This document shows positions 25,401 through 37,400 of a DNA stretch of 64,000 nucleotides, in pieces. How positions within the stretch are numbered: position 1 is the first letter of the stretch; every line of letters begins with the position of its first letter. Origin of the DNA: Tenodera sinensis (Eukaryota; Arthropoda; Insecta; Mantodea; Mantidae). The notes beneath the pieces were generated by a model, which was given only the letters and a program-made list of their open reading frames with translations, was not told the origin of the DNA and ran no database searches. Made by a program: the position numbers and the translations under genes. The stretch covers positions 61,937,273-62,001,272 of the forward strand of contig CM060972.1 in NCBI GenBank assembly GCA_030765045.1, read 5' to 3'.

Positions 25401-28400
25401 AATTTCTGAATCTTCAAATAATTTTCTTTACGAAATAGTGAGTACAGTCATCCATTTTCATCAATTTGATTCTTATCTCCAAGGTTGATTTGAATCCTTG
25501 TCTGAGACAATACAAAAGTTGCATTTTGGAAAAACATATTATTTTGATGAGTACAATATTTTGCATGAATCTCTATATTTTAGCAAAAGGGAAGCTCATC
25601 TATCTACATGGTTTTGCACACGTGGTTTGTATACTTTCTTCTCATTGAATTTCCATGCATTAGTTATAAAATTTCTTGAAATTAAATTAATTAACTCATT
25701 TGTTATTGTAATGACATTTTTACACTTGAATCTGGGATATACTACAATTATTTAATAACAAGAGAATCGGTTAGTGTTAATTATTTTTTTATTTATGACA
25801 AAATATCATTGTTCTAAATTTGGTTTTAAGTCTTCCTCCTAAATCTAATATAAATTTTAGTTTAAAAACTAAAATTGTTCAAAGTTAAAATGAGTGTAGA
25901 AAATGCATTGGATTGATTTATTGTTGATTGATTTGTCTCTCTGTCTATTTGTCTACTAATGAACATTTGAAATAACTTCTGTGATGAATGTGCAAATCCT
26001 GTAGTGTTTACAGCATATTTCTTTTATAGGTGGAGTAATAACCTTTGTGTTACTTCTGATCATCATCGTTATCATCGCAGTTTCTGGACCAAGAAGAGAT
26101 ATGGCAACATCGCCAGTTTTTAATGATAAATTTGTGTCTGCAGTAACATCTTGTGGTCTTGTTGAGGGGTGAGTGATATAGTTCCTACAAAACACTTAAT
26201 GTGATTTAAAACTTAAAAACTCTCATGCTGAGTTTTCAAAGTTTATACCCATTTACTTCATTACCACAGTCATAAGTTTTTCTTAGTTTGTGAGACAAGG
26301 TGTATGAGATTGCTTTATTTTAATTTTTTCTCATATTTACAAATGTCTCAGATTTGATGTGCTGATTATACAGGATAATATTTAGTGACTAATACTAATT
26401 AGTAAAGTACTAAATGTTGACAAAGCTTTATACATGTACACTTTATACAACTTGTGTTAATTCAACTAAAAGAAAAACAAGAGAAAATTACACACACCAA
26501 TTTCAACTGTTGTACTGATTAGATTAATACAAAAATTAAATAGTTTACAGCATATTTAGAAATGAAAGGGTGCAGTTGAATAATGAAAAAAATAATATAT
26601 TCTGTTTTACGCCTTTTTGCAAAAACACTTGTTACTGATCATGCTCAGAAGTGATGTTTTGGAAAGAAAACAAAAGCATATATCTATTATTCACAGCTGT
26701 CATTGTGTTTTTGCATTCTGCCTCTTGTGATAAAAGGTTCATATGACCACCTGAACAGCTTTCTTCTATAATAAATCTTACCATGAACATTGCTTACTGC
26801 AAAACCTTTGCTATCATCCTCAGAAATTTCAGAATGGGAATTGGTAATGCAGAAACTGGTAGTATTCAGAAAGTGTTTGATTATTAGCATTATTTTGATC
26901 AAATGAGTTTAGTTTAATAGTCTTAGTTTTAACCAATATTCTCTAATGTAGATTTGTTCAAAGAAAAAGTATAGAAAAAAAGAGTAAGTAAGTTTAATTG
27001 TAAACTTTAATTTAATTTCATCAATTTAAAAATACAGTAGAACCATGCTAATCCAAACCCCATAAATCCAAAGTTCTGGATAATCCTAACATAAAATAGG
27101 CAATTTGTAGCACTTTCTGCCTTGTCAAGTTGCTTAAGCACTTCCAATTTTTCTTTTAACATACAGGAACTATGTTTTTGCTTGGTTGACATTGTAGCAC
27201 ATGGTATAACACAAACAACCTTCTGTTCTGTATTAATTTATGAACAAAATGGATAATTATTATTTATTTATGCCAACAAACTTACTGTTGGTGTTTTTAA
27301 ACACACAAGGCGTGTGTGGGCAAAGTTTGAAAGGTAGAACTTAGTAGAATTTAGTGCCATTCTGGCAGTTTGTTGCAATAGCTCAGTGGTAGAGCATCCG
27401 CCCGGTAAGCAGAAGGTCTGTGGTTCAAATCCCAGTTGTGGCATTGAATTTTTAAGTTCCAGTTCTACCTTGCAAACTTTGCCCACACACGGCTTGTGTG
27501 TTTAAAAACACCAACAGTAAGTTTGTTGGCATAAATAAATAATAATTACCATCTGAAGGTTATTTAATCCTGGTATATAAAGTACTTACAATAGTAAGTC
27601 ACCATTGGGGTAATTTGTCTCTGATGTGAGACTGCCTTCGTGGTTTACCAGGAGAAATACGAACTGGCTTGAGAATTTAGTGCCATTCTGGCAGTTTGTC
27701 GCAATAGCTCAGTGGTGGAACATCCGCCCGGTAAGCGGAAGGTCTGTGGTTCAAATCCCAGTTGTGGCATTGAATTTTTAAGTTCCAGTTCTACCTTTCA
27801 AAATGGATAAGTTATTGTAGAATGACTGCTAACAATAGCAAAACAAATTGAACTATACCTATGTACTGCCATTATTGCGTGCAATTGGCTATGTCCATAG
27901 GTCAGAAGCTACATTATTATTTTGAATACATTTGCTACATTTCCATGGGGAATTCAGAGCAATTTGAGTTCTCGTTCTGGATTGAATGCGGTATGAAAAT
28001 GTGGATTCAAATTGAACTGAATCCTTTAACCCAATCCTCTTAGAAGTGGGATTGGATGAAAATTGTTTTGTATGGAAACCCCTACCAGATTCAAATCAAT
28101 TTGAATCTGCCAAAGACACTAACTTCTACTGTGCTCGTAACATGCTGCACGCTCGTCATTTTGTTTTCTTAGTGAGAGTGGTGTGATTAAAACGCAACAA
28201 AGCCACATTTATTGTTTCCATAATCTTGCAATATATTCTTCTAAAAACGTTCACTTACCTTAAAAGCCACTTAAAATATGCAGGAAACGTGCTTTTTACA
28301 GGTTTGCCAACATAAACCAAGTAAGCAACATAAAAGCTTGAACTATTTATTCTTGAGCCTTGCTTATCCAAATTGATCTCATACCCAGTTGAGTTCAGCA

Positions 28401-31400
28401 TGGAAGTGCGAACAAATAATAAACTACTTACTATCTACTCTCTCTATGCATTCAGAGCAATAATATATGTAATAGATAAGTTTAAACCAATCAAAAACAA
28501 CCAAATTCATGAACACTATACAAGAGGAAACATGGACTATTTTAGGCATAGTGTGAATAAAAGTGTATCTTTAAAAGATGTATATATTTCTGGAATCACA
28601 CTTTACAACAAACTACCACAAGACATTAAATCTATAGCTGAAGTTTCTAAACAGCAATTTGAAAGGAAGTTGAGGATGTATCTGATTAATAAATGTTTAT
28701 ACGACTTGAAGGAAATCTGAGAAACCAGTTTGTAAATATGTAATTGTATTTCTGACATGTCCAAAATCATATGTATGATAAACTGTTGTTGCTGTTGTTG
28801 TCTAGTGCCTTGCATCTGGCAATGAAGCCATTAGCATTCGTGCTTTCCAATACTTTTGAACTGTAGTTTCTTCTGATCTTAATGCTTCACAGGTCTTCAA
28901 GTGGTCTTCGTTCATTTCTGCTGGATCGTTACACAGGACACATATTGGTGAGGCTGAGATACCTATTCTGTAGAGATGACTTGCTAAGCAGTCGTGATTT
29001 GTCAATAGTCGGAAGGCTGCAACCGCTGTTTTCCTTGGTCTCTGGGGGATTATATCTGGGTTGGAAAGTAGTGTAATCCATTTTTTATCTTTGGCATTTG
29101 TTTCTATTTCTTGTAGGTATGAATGAGAAAATTTTTTAATCATCAAGCGTTTTATTGAGGAATATGAGAAATTGAATTTAGACTTTTGTTTTATTGTTGT
29201 GCCTTTCTTTGCAAGCGAGTCTGCAGCTTCATTCCCCATGACTCCACAGTGTGCTGGAATCCATTGGAGATGAACAGTCTTATTAACTTTTTGGAGTTGT
29301 GTTAACATTTTGTAGCATTCTCTAATTTTTGTTGACTTCTTTGTAGTATTTGAACATATTCCCTGAATTGCAGCTTTAGAATCCGAAAGAATTACTGCCT
29401 TGTTAAATTTATTTAAGGGAAGATTTAATAATTGTTGGAGAGCAATGTATATAGCCTCTATTTCTCCATCATAATTTGTTGTGTCTCTGCCAACAGAATG
29501 ATAAAAGGAAAAATGTGAACACGTAACTCCAGCTCCAGTAAGGTTTTCCGTGGAGGATCCATCAGTATATATGTGCAGCCATTCTTCTGTGGGATATCTA
29601 GTATTGATTGTTTCCAGAGCTAGAAGTTTTTGTATTTCTTTTGGTGTGTCTGATTTACTTATTTCCTCTATTAATTCCAAACTGAAGGTAGGTTGCAATA
29701 ATTCCAATGGATTTTCTCTTATAAGTAGATTTTCTCTGGTGTTAGGAATGTTCAATTTGGATTTAATCTGTGTTACCTTTTCTAGGAAACTAATATGAGT
29801 TTTAAGGATTGAAGGGGGGAGGTTCTCTTCTGTCCATTTGGAGTTTGGCAGTCGTAACATTTTCTCGTGTTGGAGCAATGCTTGTTCTTCTATTTTTGTT
29901 GTTATTGATGGGGTCCATGTTAAGGCAAGCATGGCATCAACAGGTGTGGATTTAACCGCTCCAGTGATTAGGCGAAGAGCCTGATTTTGTATTTGTTCAA
30001 GTTTATTGATGTTAGCATTTGCTGCTGTTATTAAAGCTTCAGAACAGTACAAGAGGTTTGGTTTAACATACATTTTGTATGTTGTGTTAAGGACTCTCCT
30101 TGAGCAGCCCCATTTAGCACCAGCTAACCTTTTCAGGATTTGCAGTTTCTTTTCAACCTTTTCTGAGATGTTTGTTATATGTTTTTTCCAACTTAGCTTT
30201 CTGTCGAAAGTGATGCCTAAGTATTTGGCATCAACTGCTTTGAGTGGTTTACCATTATTTATGTTAATGTTAACTGGTTTGTATTTTAGTGTAAATAATT
30301 CATAATTTGTCTTTTCCACATTGATAGTCATGAGGTTTTTGGAGCTCCATTCATGTACTTTGTTTAGGGCTGTTTCTATTCTGTCTTTAATTAATTCAGG
30401 TTTTTTTGGAGAGCCTGGAGTCCAAATGACTACATCGTCAGCAAATAAGGCAATTTTGGTTTCTAAAGTTTTTATTATTGATGGAAGGTCATTTATATAT
30501 ATGTTAAAGAGTGTTGTGCTCAGAACAGCACCTTGTGGAAGTCCTCAGTGTGATTGTTTATATTTGGAAATGTATGTATTATATTTTGTGGCACAAAATC
30601 TTTGTGAAATAAACTGAGTTATCCATTAAGCATGTTACTTTTCACACCTATTGATTGCAACTTCTCAACTAATTTGTGTCTCCAGACTGAGTCATATGCT
30701 GATTTGAAATCAATGAATACTGCTAAGGTATCCTCCTTTCTATTGAAAGCTTCCTTAATGTCTTGGCTTAGTAGGAGTACATTTTCACTTGTACTATGAT
30801 TCTGTCTGAAGCCGATCTGTGAACTATTAATTAAGTTGTAATATTCTAGGAACCAGTTAAGTCTAGATGCCACCATTCTTTCCATCACTTTTGCAATAAC
30901 ACTGGTCAAAGATATTGGTCTGAAACTATTAATATTGTTTGAGGGTTTGTTTTTCTTTAAAATCGGAATGATAATGGCTTTTTTCCAGTCGGAAGGTACA
31001 GTCACTCTCCAACATGTGTTATACAGTTTAAGCAGGATTTCTTTTCCTTTCCTGCCAAGGTGTTTAATAAACTCTGGGTGGATCTTGTCAGGTCCTGGAG
31101 ATTTTTTGTTCTGTAATTGTTCTATTGCTAAATCCAGTTCTGTTTCGTTCAAATCCTGAAAAAAATATCATTTTGTAAACCTTTTGGCTTATTAGTTTCT
31201 CTGATAGTTTTTTTGGATAGCTTTATTTTGTTTTTTATACGCTTGGGGTATTCTCTGTGACTGAGCATAAAACTTGTTAAGGGATTCTGCTATTTCCCTA
31301 TCTGTAGTTAAGCTTTTGTTATTATGTTTTAATGGTTCAGTTGTATTTTTTGATAATTTTGTTTTATTAAGGAATTTGTATATTTTATTTCCATCTTTCC

Positions 31401-34400
31401 TATAGTCCATATGTTCTACAAAATTTGTGAAACTGGCCCTCTTTGCTGTAATTAATTATTTCTTAAAAATGGCTGCTTTTCTTCTCCAGTTTTGTACATC
31501 TTCTGGACACTTGGTTCTTTCGGCTTTGACTCTTGCTATATTTCTTTCGTATTTTAACTTAGATAAAGATGGAGACCAAAAGTAGCTATATTTCTTTAAC
31601 TTTCCTTTGGGGATATGTGTTTTGCTTGCTGTCAATAATATTTCACAAATTTTTTTATTCATTTCACCTGTTGACTTGAACTCTGATTCTAACAGTATAT
31701 TACACTTCCCTTCTACCTCATTTTGGAAACTGGACCAACTCATGTATGTGGCTTTCATGTAACTGTTTTCTTAACGGGCACCAGTTTTACAATGTGGCAG
31801 TTACATCACCTGACTTAAACCCCCATTTTGCAAGGGGGACCATGCCTATCGTTGGTCAACGGGTCCATTGGACCTAGCCGGAAGGACTAAATAGGTGGTA
31901 TTTAGATCCACCGACCTTCCCCTCATGTACCTCTGAGGGACGCTGTTGTGCTGTGATAGGCCAGCACATATGTAAATGACATTTCCTCCATTTTAGATGA
32001 AACAGTTATACCACTGTGATTCGGTCCCCAGAGCCTCATCTGTTAAAAACAGGGTGCACCACGGGCAGGATGAGGATGGGAATTGGGTAGGAGAGGCTAT
32101 AGGAGGCGCATCACTACCCCTTACACCCCTGTATGATAAACTGGATGAAATAAATATGATGATGATGATGATGATGATGCTGAGAATAGGATTGGACTCA
32201 AATCAACTTCAATTCATCATGGGAACGTAGTGATTGTGATTGTTATGTATAGTAATCGCAATGGTCACTTCCTGTAGCTGCTAATCCTATAGCTGAATTT
32301 GTATACTTTTTTTCATTTTTCAGATAATCCAAACAGACCACATGCCTAATTCAGATTAGTAGGGTTCTACAGTAACACATTTTTATTAATTGTTCTATTC
32401 ATTAAGCATCTTTGATATTTGATGTTTTATGTACACATTGCAACTGAAAGTTACATCTTGTGTTGAACTTGGTAGTAAACCTGGAGTGGCTGTGTATGTG
32501 ACTGTGATGGAAAATTTCAGACTTTTGGAGGATGGAGCTTTTGCATTCCGAGGTATCCCATATGCTGTTCCACCTGTGGGAGAAAGGCGCTGGATGCCAG
32601 CTAAACCAATGCAGAGCATGGAGGAATGCTGGAATGGCACTCTTATGGTTCACAATGTTACACCTCCCTGCTGGCAAATATATCCAAATGGTACCATCAA
32701 TGGTGTGGAAGACTGTCTCACACTCGATGTGTTCACACCACAGGTAACTATTAACCAAAGGGAGTATTTAATACCTGTGTAACTCCAGGAAGAATGTCCA
32801 ATATTTTTGTTCATCTACAATACCATCATGTCCATCATAGTTGCAAACCAATCTTTGCCTGGAAAGTGTTTTTAAAAAGACTCTTTTACTCTATGTTTTC
32901 TGATTTGCTCTCTGGCATCACTTTCAAAAATAGTAGTTTATAAAATATAGTTAAGTAACCATCATTAGTATGCAAGTGCAGCATTGCAGTGTGTAATGGT
33001 CTTATTTCATTCATTGTCAATTTCTCTGCAGCAGCTGATTAAGATCGGGGAAGTTTAGATGCACAGGAAATTTATCCAATTATTGTAGAGGAAAAAATAA
33101 ATCAACACTGATAAAAGCTAAGGCAGGCACTGAAAAATGCCAAAGATTTCTGAGGCAAGTTTTAAGAATTACAAAGATATCAAAAAAGTTATGAAAACTT
33201 CCAAAATGTCATTGTAAGTAATACACTTTGCTTAGTATTTTGTGACCAAATGTTTTCAAATAACATTTAATATATTAAAATTATACTTTAATGCTGATTT
33301 GAAGCATTTTTTATGGGGCAAAAACTTAATTTGGTCAGAAAACATATTGAAAGTGTTAATGTTACAAAATGATGTGTCATATTGATTGAATCATAATTCT
33401 ATACAGAAAGTCAGAAGATCAAGTGAACTTGTCAGTAAAATTAAAATTACAAAATTGTAACTTTACATGGGTTTATCCAGAAATCATTCTTGGATATGTG
33501 CCCCAACTATACCAAAGTTTTCTTTTATGATTTTTCAGGCTTTATCAAAATTAGCTTTTTTACTTGCATCTTCTATTGCTTTTAGAGAAAATTGTTTTGT
33601 TTTCTTTTACATCAAACAAGGGTATAAAATAATACAAATATATCTCTTAATATTTTTTTATGCCAACAAACTTACTGTTGGTGTTTTTAAACACACAAAC
33701 CGTGTGTGGGCAATGTTTGAGAGGTAGAACTGGAGAAATACGAACTGGTTTGAGAATTCAATGCCATTCTGGCAGATTGTCACAGTAGCTCAATGGTTAT
33801 AGCAGCCACCTGGTAAGCGGAAGGTCTGTGGTTCAAATCCCAGCTATGGCATTGAATTTTTAAGTTCCAGTTCTACCTCTCAAGTATCTCTTAATAATTT
33901 GCTGTGAAACAGTGACGTACATCGCAGTTAAAATTTTTTTTTTTTCGTGTATGGAATTTACTATTAAAGTATCATATAATTGTATGCGGGGAATCTAATG
34001 CGTCTGGATGGCCAACATGATTTAAGTATATATCAACTCAACATGATGCATTGGGGAGATATTTCATAATGCATGGATTTCTTAAGAAAATCCTAAAAGA
34101 GAAAGGTAAGAATTAGCTGTTTGCAATTCTAAGAGCTAACCACACACTATATCACATCTGTTTTATTTCCAGGTACGTTATCATTCACCAATGCCAGTTG
34201 TGGTGCTGATAGGAGCCGAGACGCTAGTAGGTGGTTCACCTGGAGCACTGCATGCATCAGCCAAGCTAGCTCGATCAAGAGATGTGCTTTTTGTGAGACC
34301 GAACTTCCGTCTTGGAATTCTCGGTTTCCTTGCTGCTGAGCCAATTAAAAGGTCTGTGCACCCACCTACTTCAGGCAACTATGGTCTCTCTGACATTGTT

Positions 34401-37400
34401 GCTGCGCTACAATGGGTCAAACTGAACATCATGCATTTTGGAGGAGATCCAGATGCCATAACTGTACTTGGACACCGAGCTGGTGGTACTCTTGTCACTG
34501 CTCTCACTGCATCTCGCGTGACTAAGGGCTTATTTCAAAGGGCATGGATATCATCAGGATCCAGCATATTCCCAGGTAACATTAGAAATGTTTTACTATA
34601 TAAGCAGGATGAGAAAGTAGTCAGAACATAGTAAGAGTACTATGTTTAATTTAATAGAAAATAAGTCACAACAATTCTGCTTTAAACACCATTCCTTACA
34701 CCACACTCATCAGTCTATTCAGATGGAATTTTATATAATTTTGTATAACTTTTGTATAACCATAAAAGGGGGACAAAACTTGCTACACAAAAAATGTAGA
34801 TCTCTAAAACACAAAATTTATTTCAAATAACCTTTTTATGGCCTAAGCCATTTTGGAGATATCTGTAATTTGTTTGAGTTGTTTAACAGTTCTTTCCTAA
34901 CATCTCAAAATATAACTGAATCTGACAATACTTCAGAAAATGAAAGAGTGGAATTTCAAGTCCGGTGTATAGCAAGCCACTTTTAAACATTTAACTAGTG
35001 CTTCAGTTCCCCATGTCCTCCTATACCTATAACAAAAGAAATTATTGCTGAAAATATTTATCTTGATTAACAAGAAGTAGATAGAAAAATGAGCTTTTTT
35101 AACAATAGCAGCTATATTCAAATACACAGTACTGGAAAGGAAAGTTATGCACCAACTTTGAGTTAAGGAAATGCTGGAGTGACTTGGAGTACACAGGATA
35201 TGCACTACACCTCTCTATCCACAGTTGAATAGTATAGTTGAGTGATAAGTCAAAATGTTAGAAGTGCAGTTTAAGAAGTTGTGGCCGATCACCAAAAGGA
35301 CTGAAATGTCAGGATGCCACTTTTCTTGTTGGCCTACTGCTAGTCAACACATGACTTGGTTGACACCAGTCAGCTTGGTCTTTAGCAGGGAGCTCCACCT
35401 ACCATGCAACCTAATATCTCCCCCAAGGGGCCTAGTATAGTAGGTATGGGAAATGGCACTCCCAGGATCCCTAGCCACACTCTCAATTGGGCTCCTCTAA
35501 GAGAGCACATGCCAAATGTTCAATCAACTGGTCCACACATGTGTTTGACCTCCAACCCTATAGGTACCTCCCTGAACACAGTCTGATGGATACCTTTCAC
35601 ATGGGTTGTTGGTGGATGAGAGATGCAAAGGGTGACCAAATAACCGTGTAATTCTCAGCCCCTGGTTATCATGTAAGACTTATGTTTGTATCCATTGATA
35701 AAGGTCAGTTTTGGAAAAGGGCATGAGCTAAGACACTACTGAAGATGATTGGGTTCCACTGTCTATACACTGGGAGGTGAAACCCTAGTGTGAGCGAGGT
35801 CCAGGCCAGGACTCTTGCCTAAGCTGAGGTGGTACCCAGGATGTGAGCATGCCATTGGAGACATTTGCAATGGTGGAAGATATAATTGCCATAGTGCTGG
35901 TGCTGTTTTTATAATAAGTTGCTTTGTATGCGCTGAGCTATGAGATTCTTTTTCTACCCCAGGTCGTGGTACTAGATGGAATGAACAAACACTCGATGTT
36001 TATTTCACTATAATATATTCTTTATTAACACTTTTTCTCGTCTTTACACTTTCGTGTATATTGATAGTCTTTCCAGTTTTTTTAACAACTTTAGAACAAA
36101 AGCTTCATGAAAGTTTAATCAATTTTCTACTCACATCCAAGAGCACTATAAAAACATGTCTTCTCATATCAAGCACACAGACGCCATTAACAAATTCTGG
36201 CGCCGCATCACATGACGCTACCTTCTTTTTGTGTACTTCTGCGTATGCGTTCATCAAATAGTTCCCGTATTGTTAGGGAAGCGATCTTTAGCTATTCGTT
36301 CTTTGCTTTTAATATTGAACACATATAATATTATTTATACATATATATTAAATTTAAATATGGAAATATTTCTGACATCTTTAAACAAACTTAATTTTTT
36401 TTGTAACAATGAACAATAGCAACATGTTTTCGTCACTCAACCAACTCCTACCAACACCAAAAACAAATTACACTCTCAACAAATATTCACATAAATAATT
36501 TTCTTTTGGGGTCTTACAATATCTGTCTCAGTGCTAAAAGCCCCTTAAAAATATGTGAAGTCAAGAGTAATGAAAGTAGCCGAGTTATAGTCCTCGCTAC
36601 TTGGTTATTACTAAAGCCACAATTTTAAGTACCGCATCGTGTGTAGGAGTGTCAGTTATGCCGTAAGTGTGTTCGCCCACACTGAGAGGCCAGCCATCAG
36701 CACTGAACGAAACAGTCCTATGCACACGATAAGGTGACTAAGGGTTGTGGCTAGTTATTACTAGAACAGAGGAAGGAAACAAATTTACATCGGTGAATCC
36801 ATTTGTAATCCAGAAGGGTTTTGACAAAATAGCTGGCCCAGTTAAGTCTTGTACGAGATCATGAAATGGCAGGCTCCTGGTCAGAGCTAATTCAACATCC
36901 CAGGTAGCCAAAATATTAAAAACCAACTTATTAGCCAGTTATCCGGTAAGAGTAGAGAAGCACAGGACCTTGAACTCCTTGTGCAATGTGATAAACACTT
37001 GTGCATTGGACTTGTCCAATGAGGAGATTCAGGAAAACCTAGAAGAGGTGTGACAACTATATATTGGGTTCAGCGGAAAGAGCATGGCAAATACCTGCCC
37101 ATGCACACCCCATTCCTTACCTCCGATCAGGTAGATCTCCCACAAAGGGTTAAGGCAGGGTATGAAGTCATTGAAGTTAGGCCATATATACCAAACCCAC
37201 TCTAATGTTACAAGTGCCATAGCTTGGGGAACATGAGCAGTTTTTGCAATAGTGAAGCTCCTGTGTCAACTGTGGAGGCATCGTGCACAATGATATATGT
37301 ACTTTACCTCCCAGTTGTGCTAAGTGCAGCAGTGAACATCCATGAGGTTTCTGAGAATGCCCCCATTTTATGGAGAGAAGAGCCATCCTGGAGATCCTTC

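Larger units (their letters stand above)
27257..27798 (+). mobile_element. Dimeric tRNA-Thr-like retroposon
   Basis: Flanked by a 12-bp direct repeat CAAAATGGATAA (27,245-27,256 and 27,799-27,810). It holds two tRNA-like modules (27,372-27,443 and 27,698-27,769). The first is bracketed by an 89-bp arm (27,253-27,341) and its inverted copy (27,461-27,548), about 97% identical. The second has neither arm. Each module is followed by ATTGAATTTTTAAGTTCCAG. Confidence 0.85.
27035..32372 (-). mobile_element. pogo/Tigger-type shell with nested insertions
   Basis: The left end CAGTAGAACC and the right end GGGTTCTACAG are inverted, each next to a TA (27,033-27,034 and 32,373-32,374). Next to each end lies an inverted-type TAATCC/GGATAAT motif. 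On the minus strand at 27,192 a frame starts MSTKQKHSS and continues LKEKLEVLKQLDKAESAT, the N-terminal psq-type helix of jerky/Tigger transposases, then runs straight into the left end, so most of the transposase is deleted. Later insertions inflate the unit to 5.3 kb. Confidence 0.7.

Noticed and set aside
28802..30544. Long minus-strand open frame (581 codons) as a host gene
   Set aside because: It is the RT-RNase H end of a LINE, with an in-frame stop just upstream, a repeat tail and a sister copy at 15,324.
27372..33851. Functional tRNA-Thr genes
   Set aside because: All three modules lie inside retroposons with target duplications, have C at position 33, and share the same non-tRNA flanks.
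34191..34631. Esterase gene starting at the ATG at 34,191
   Set aside because: The frame is open upstream to a good acceptor, and the piece joins in phase to neighbouring exons.
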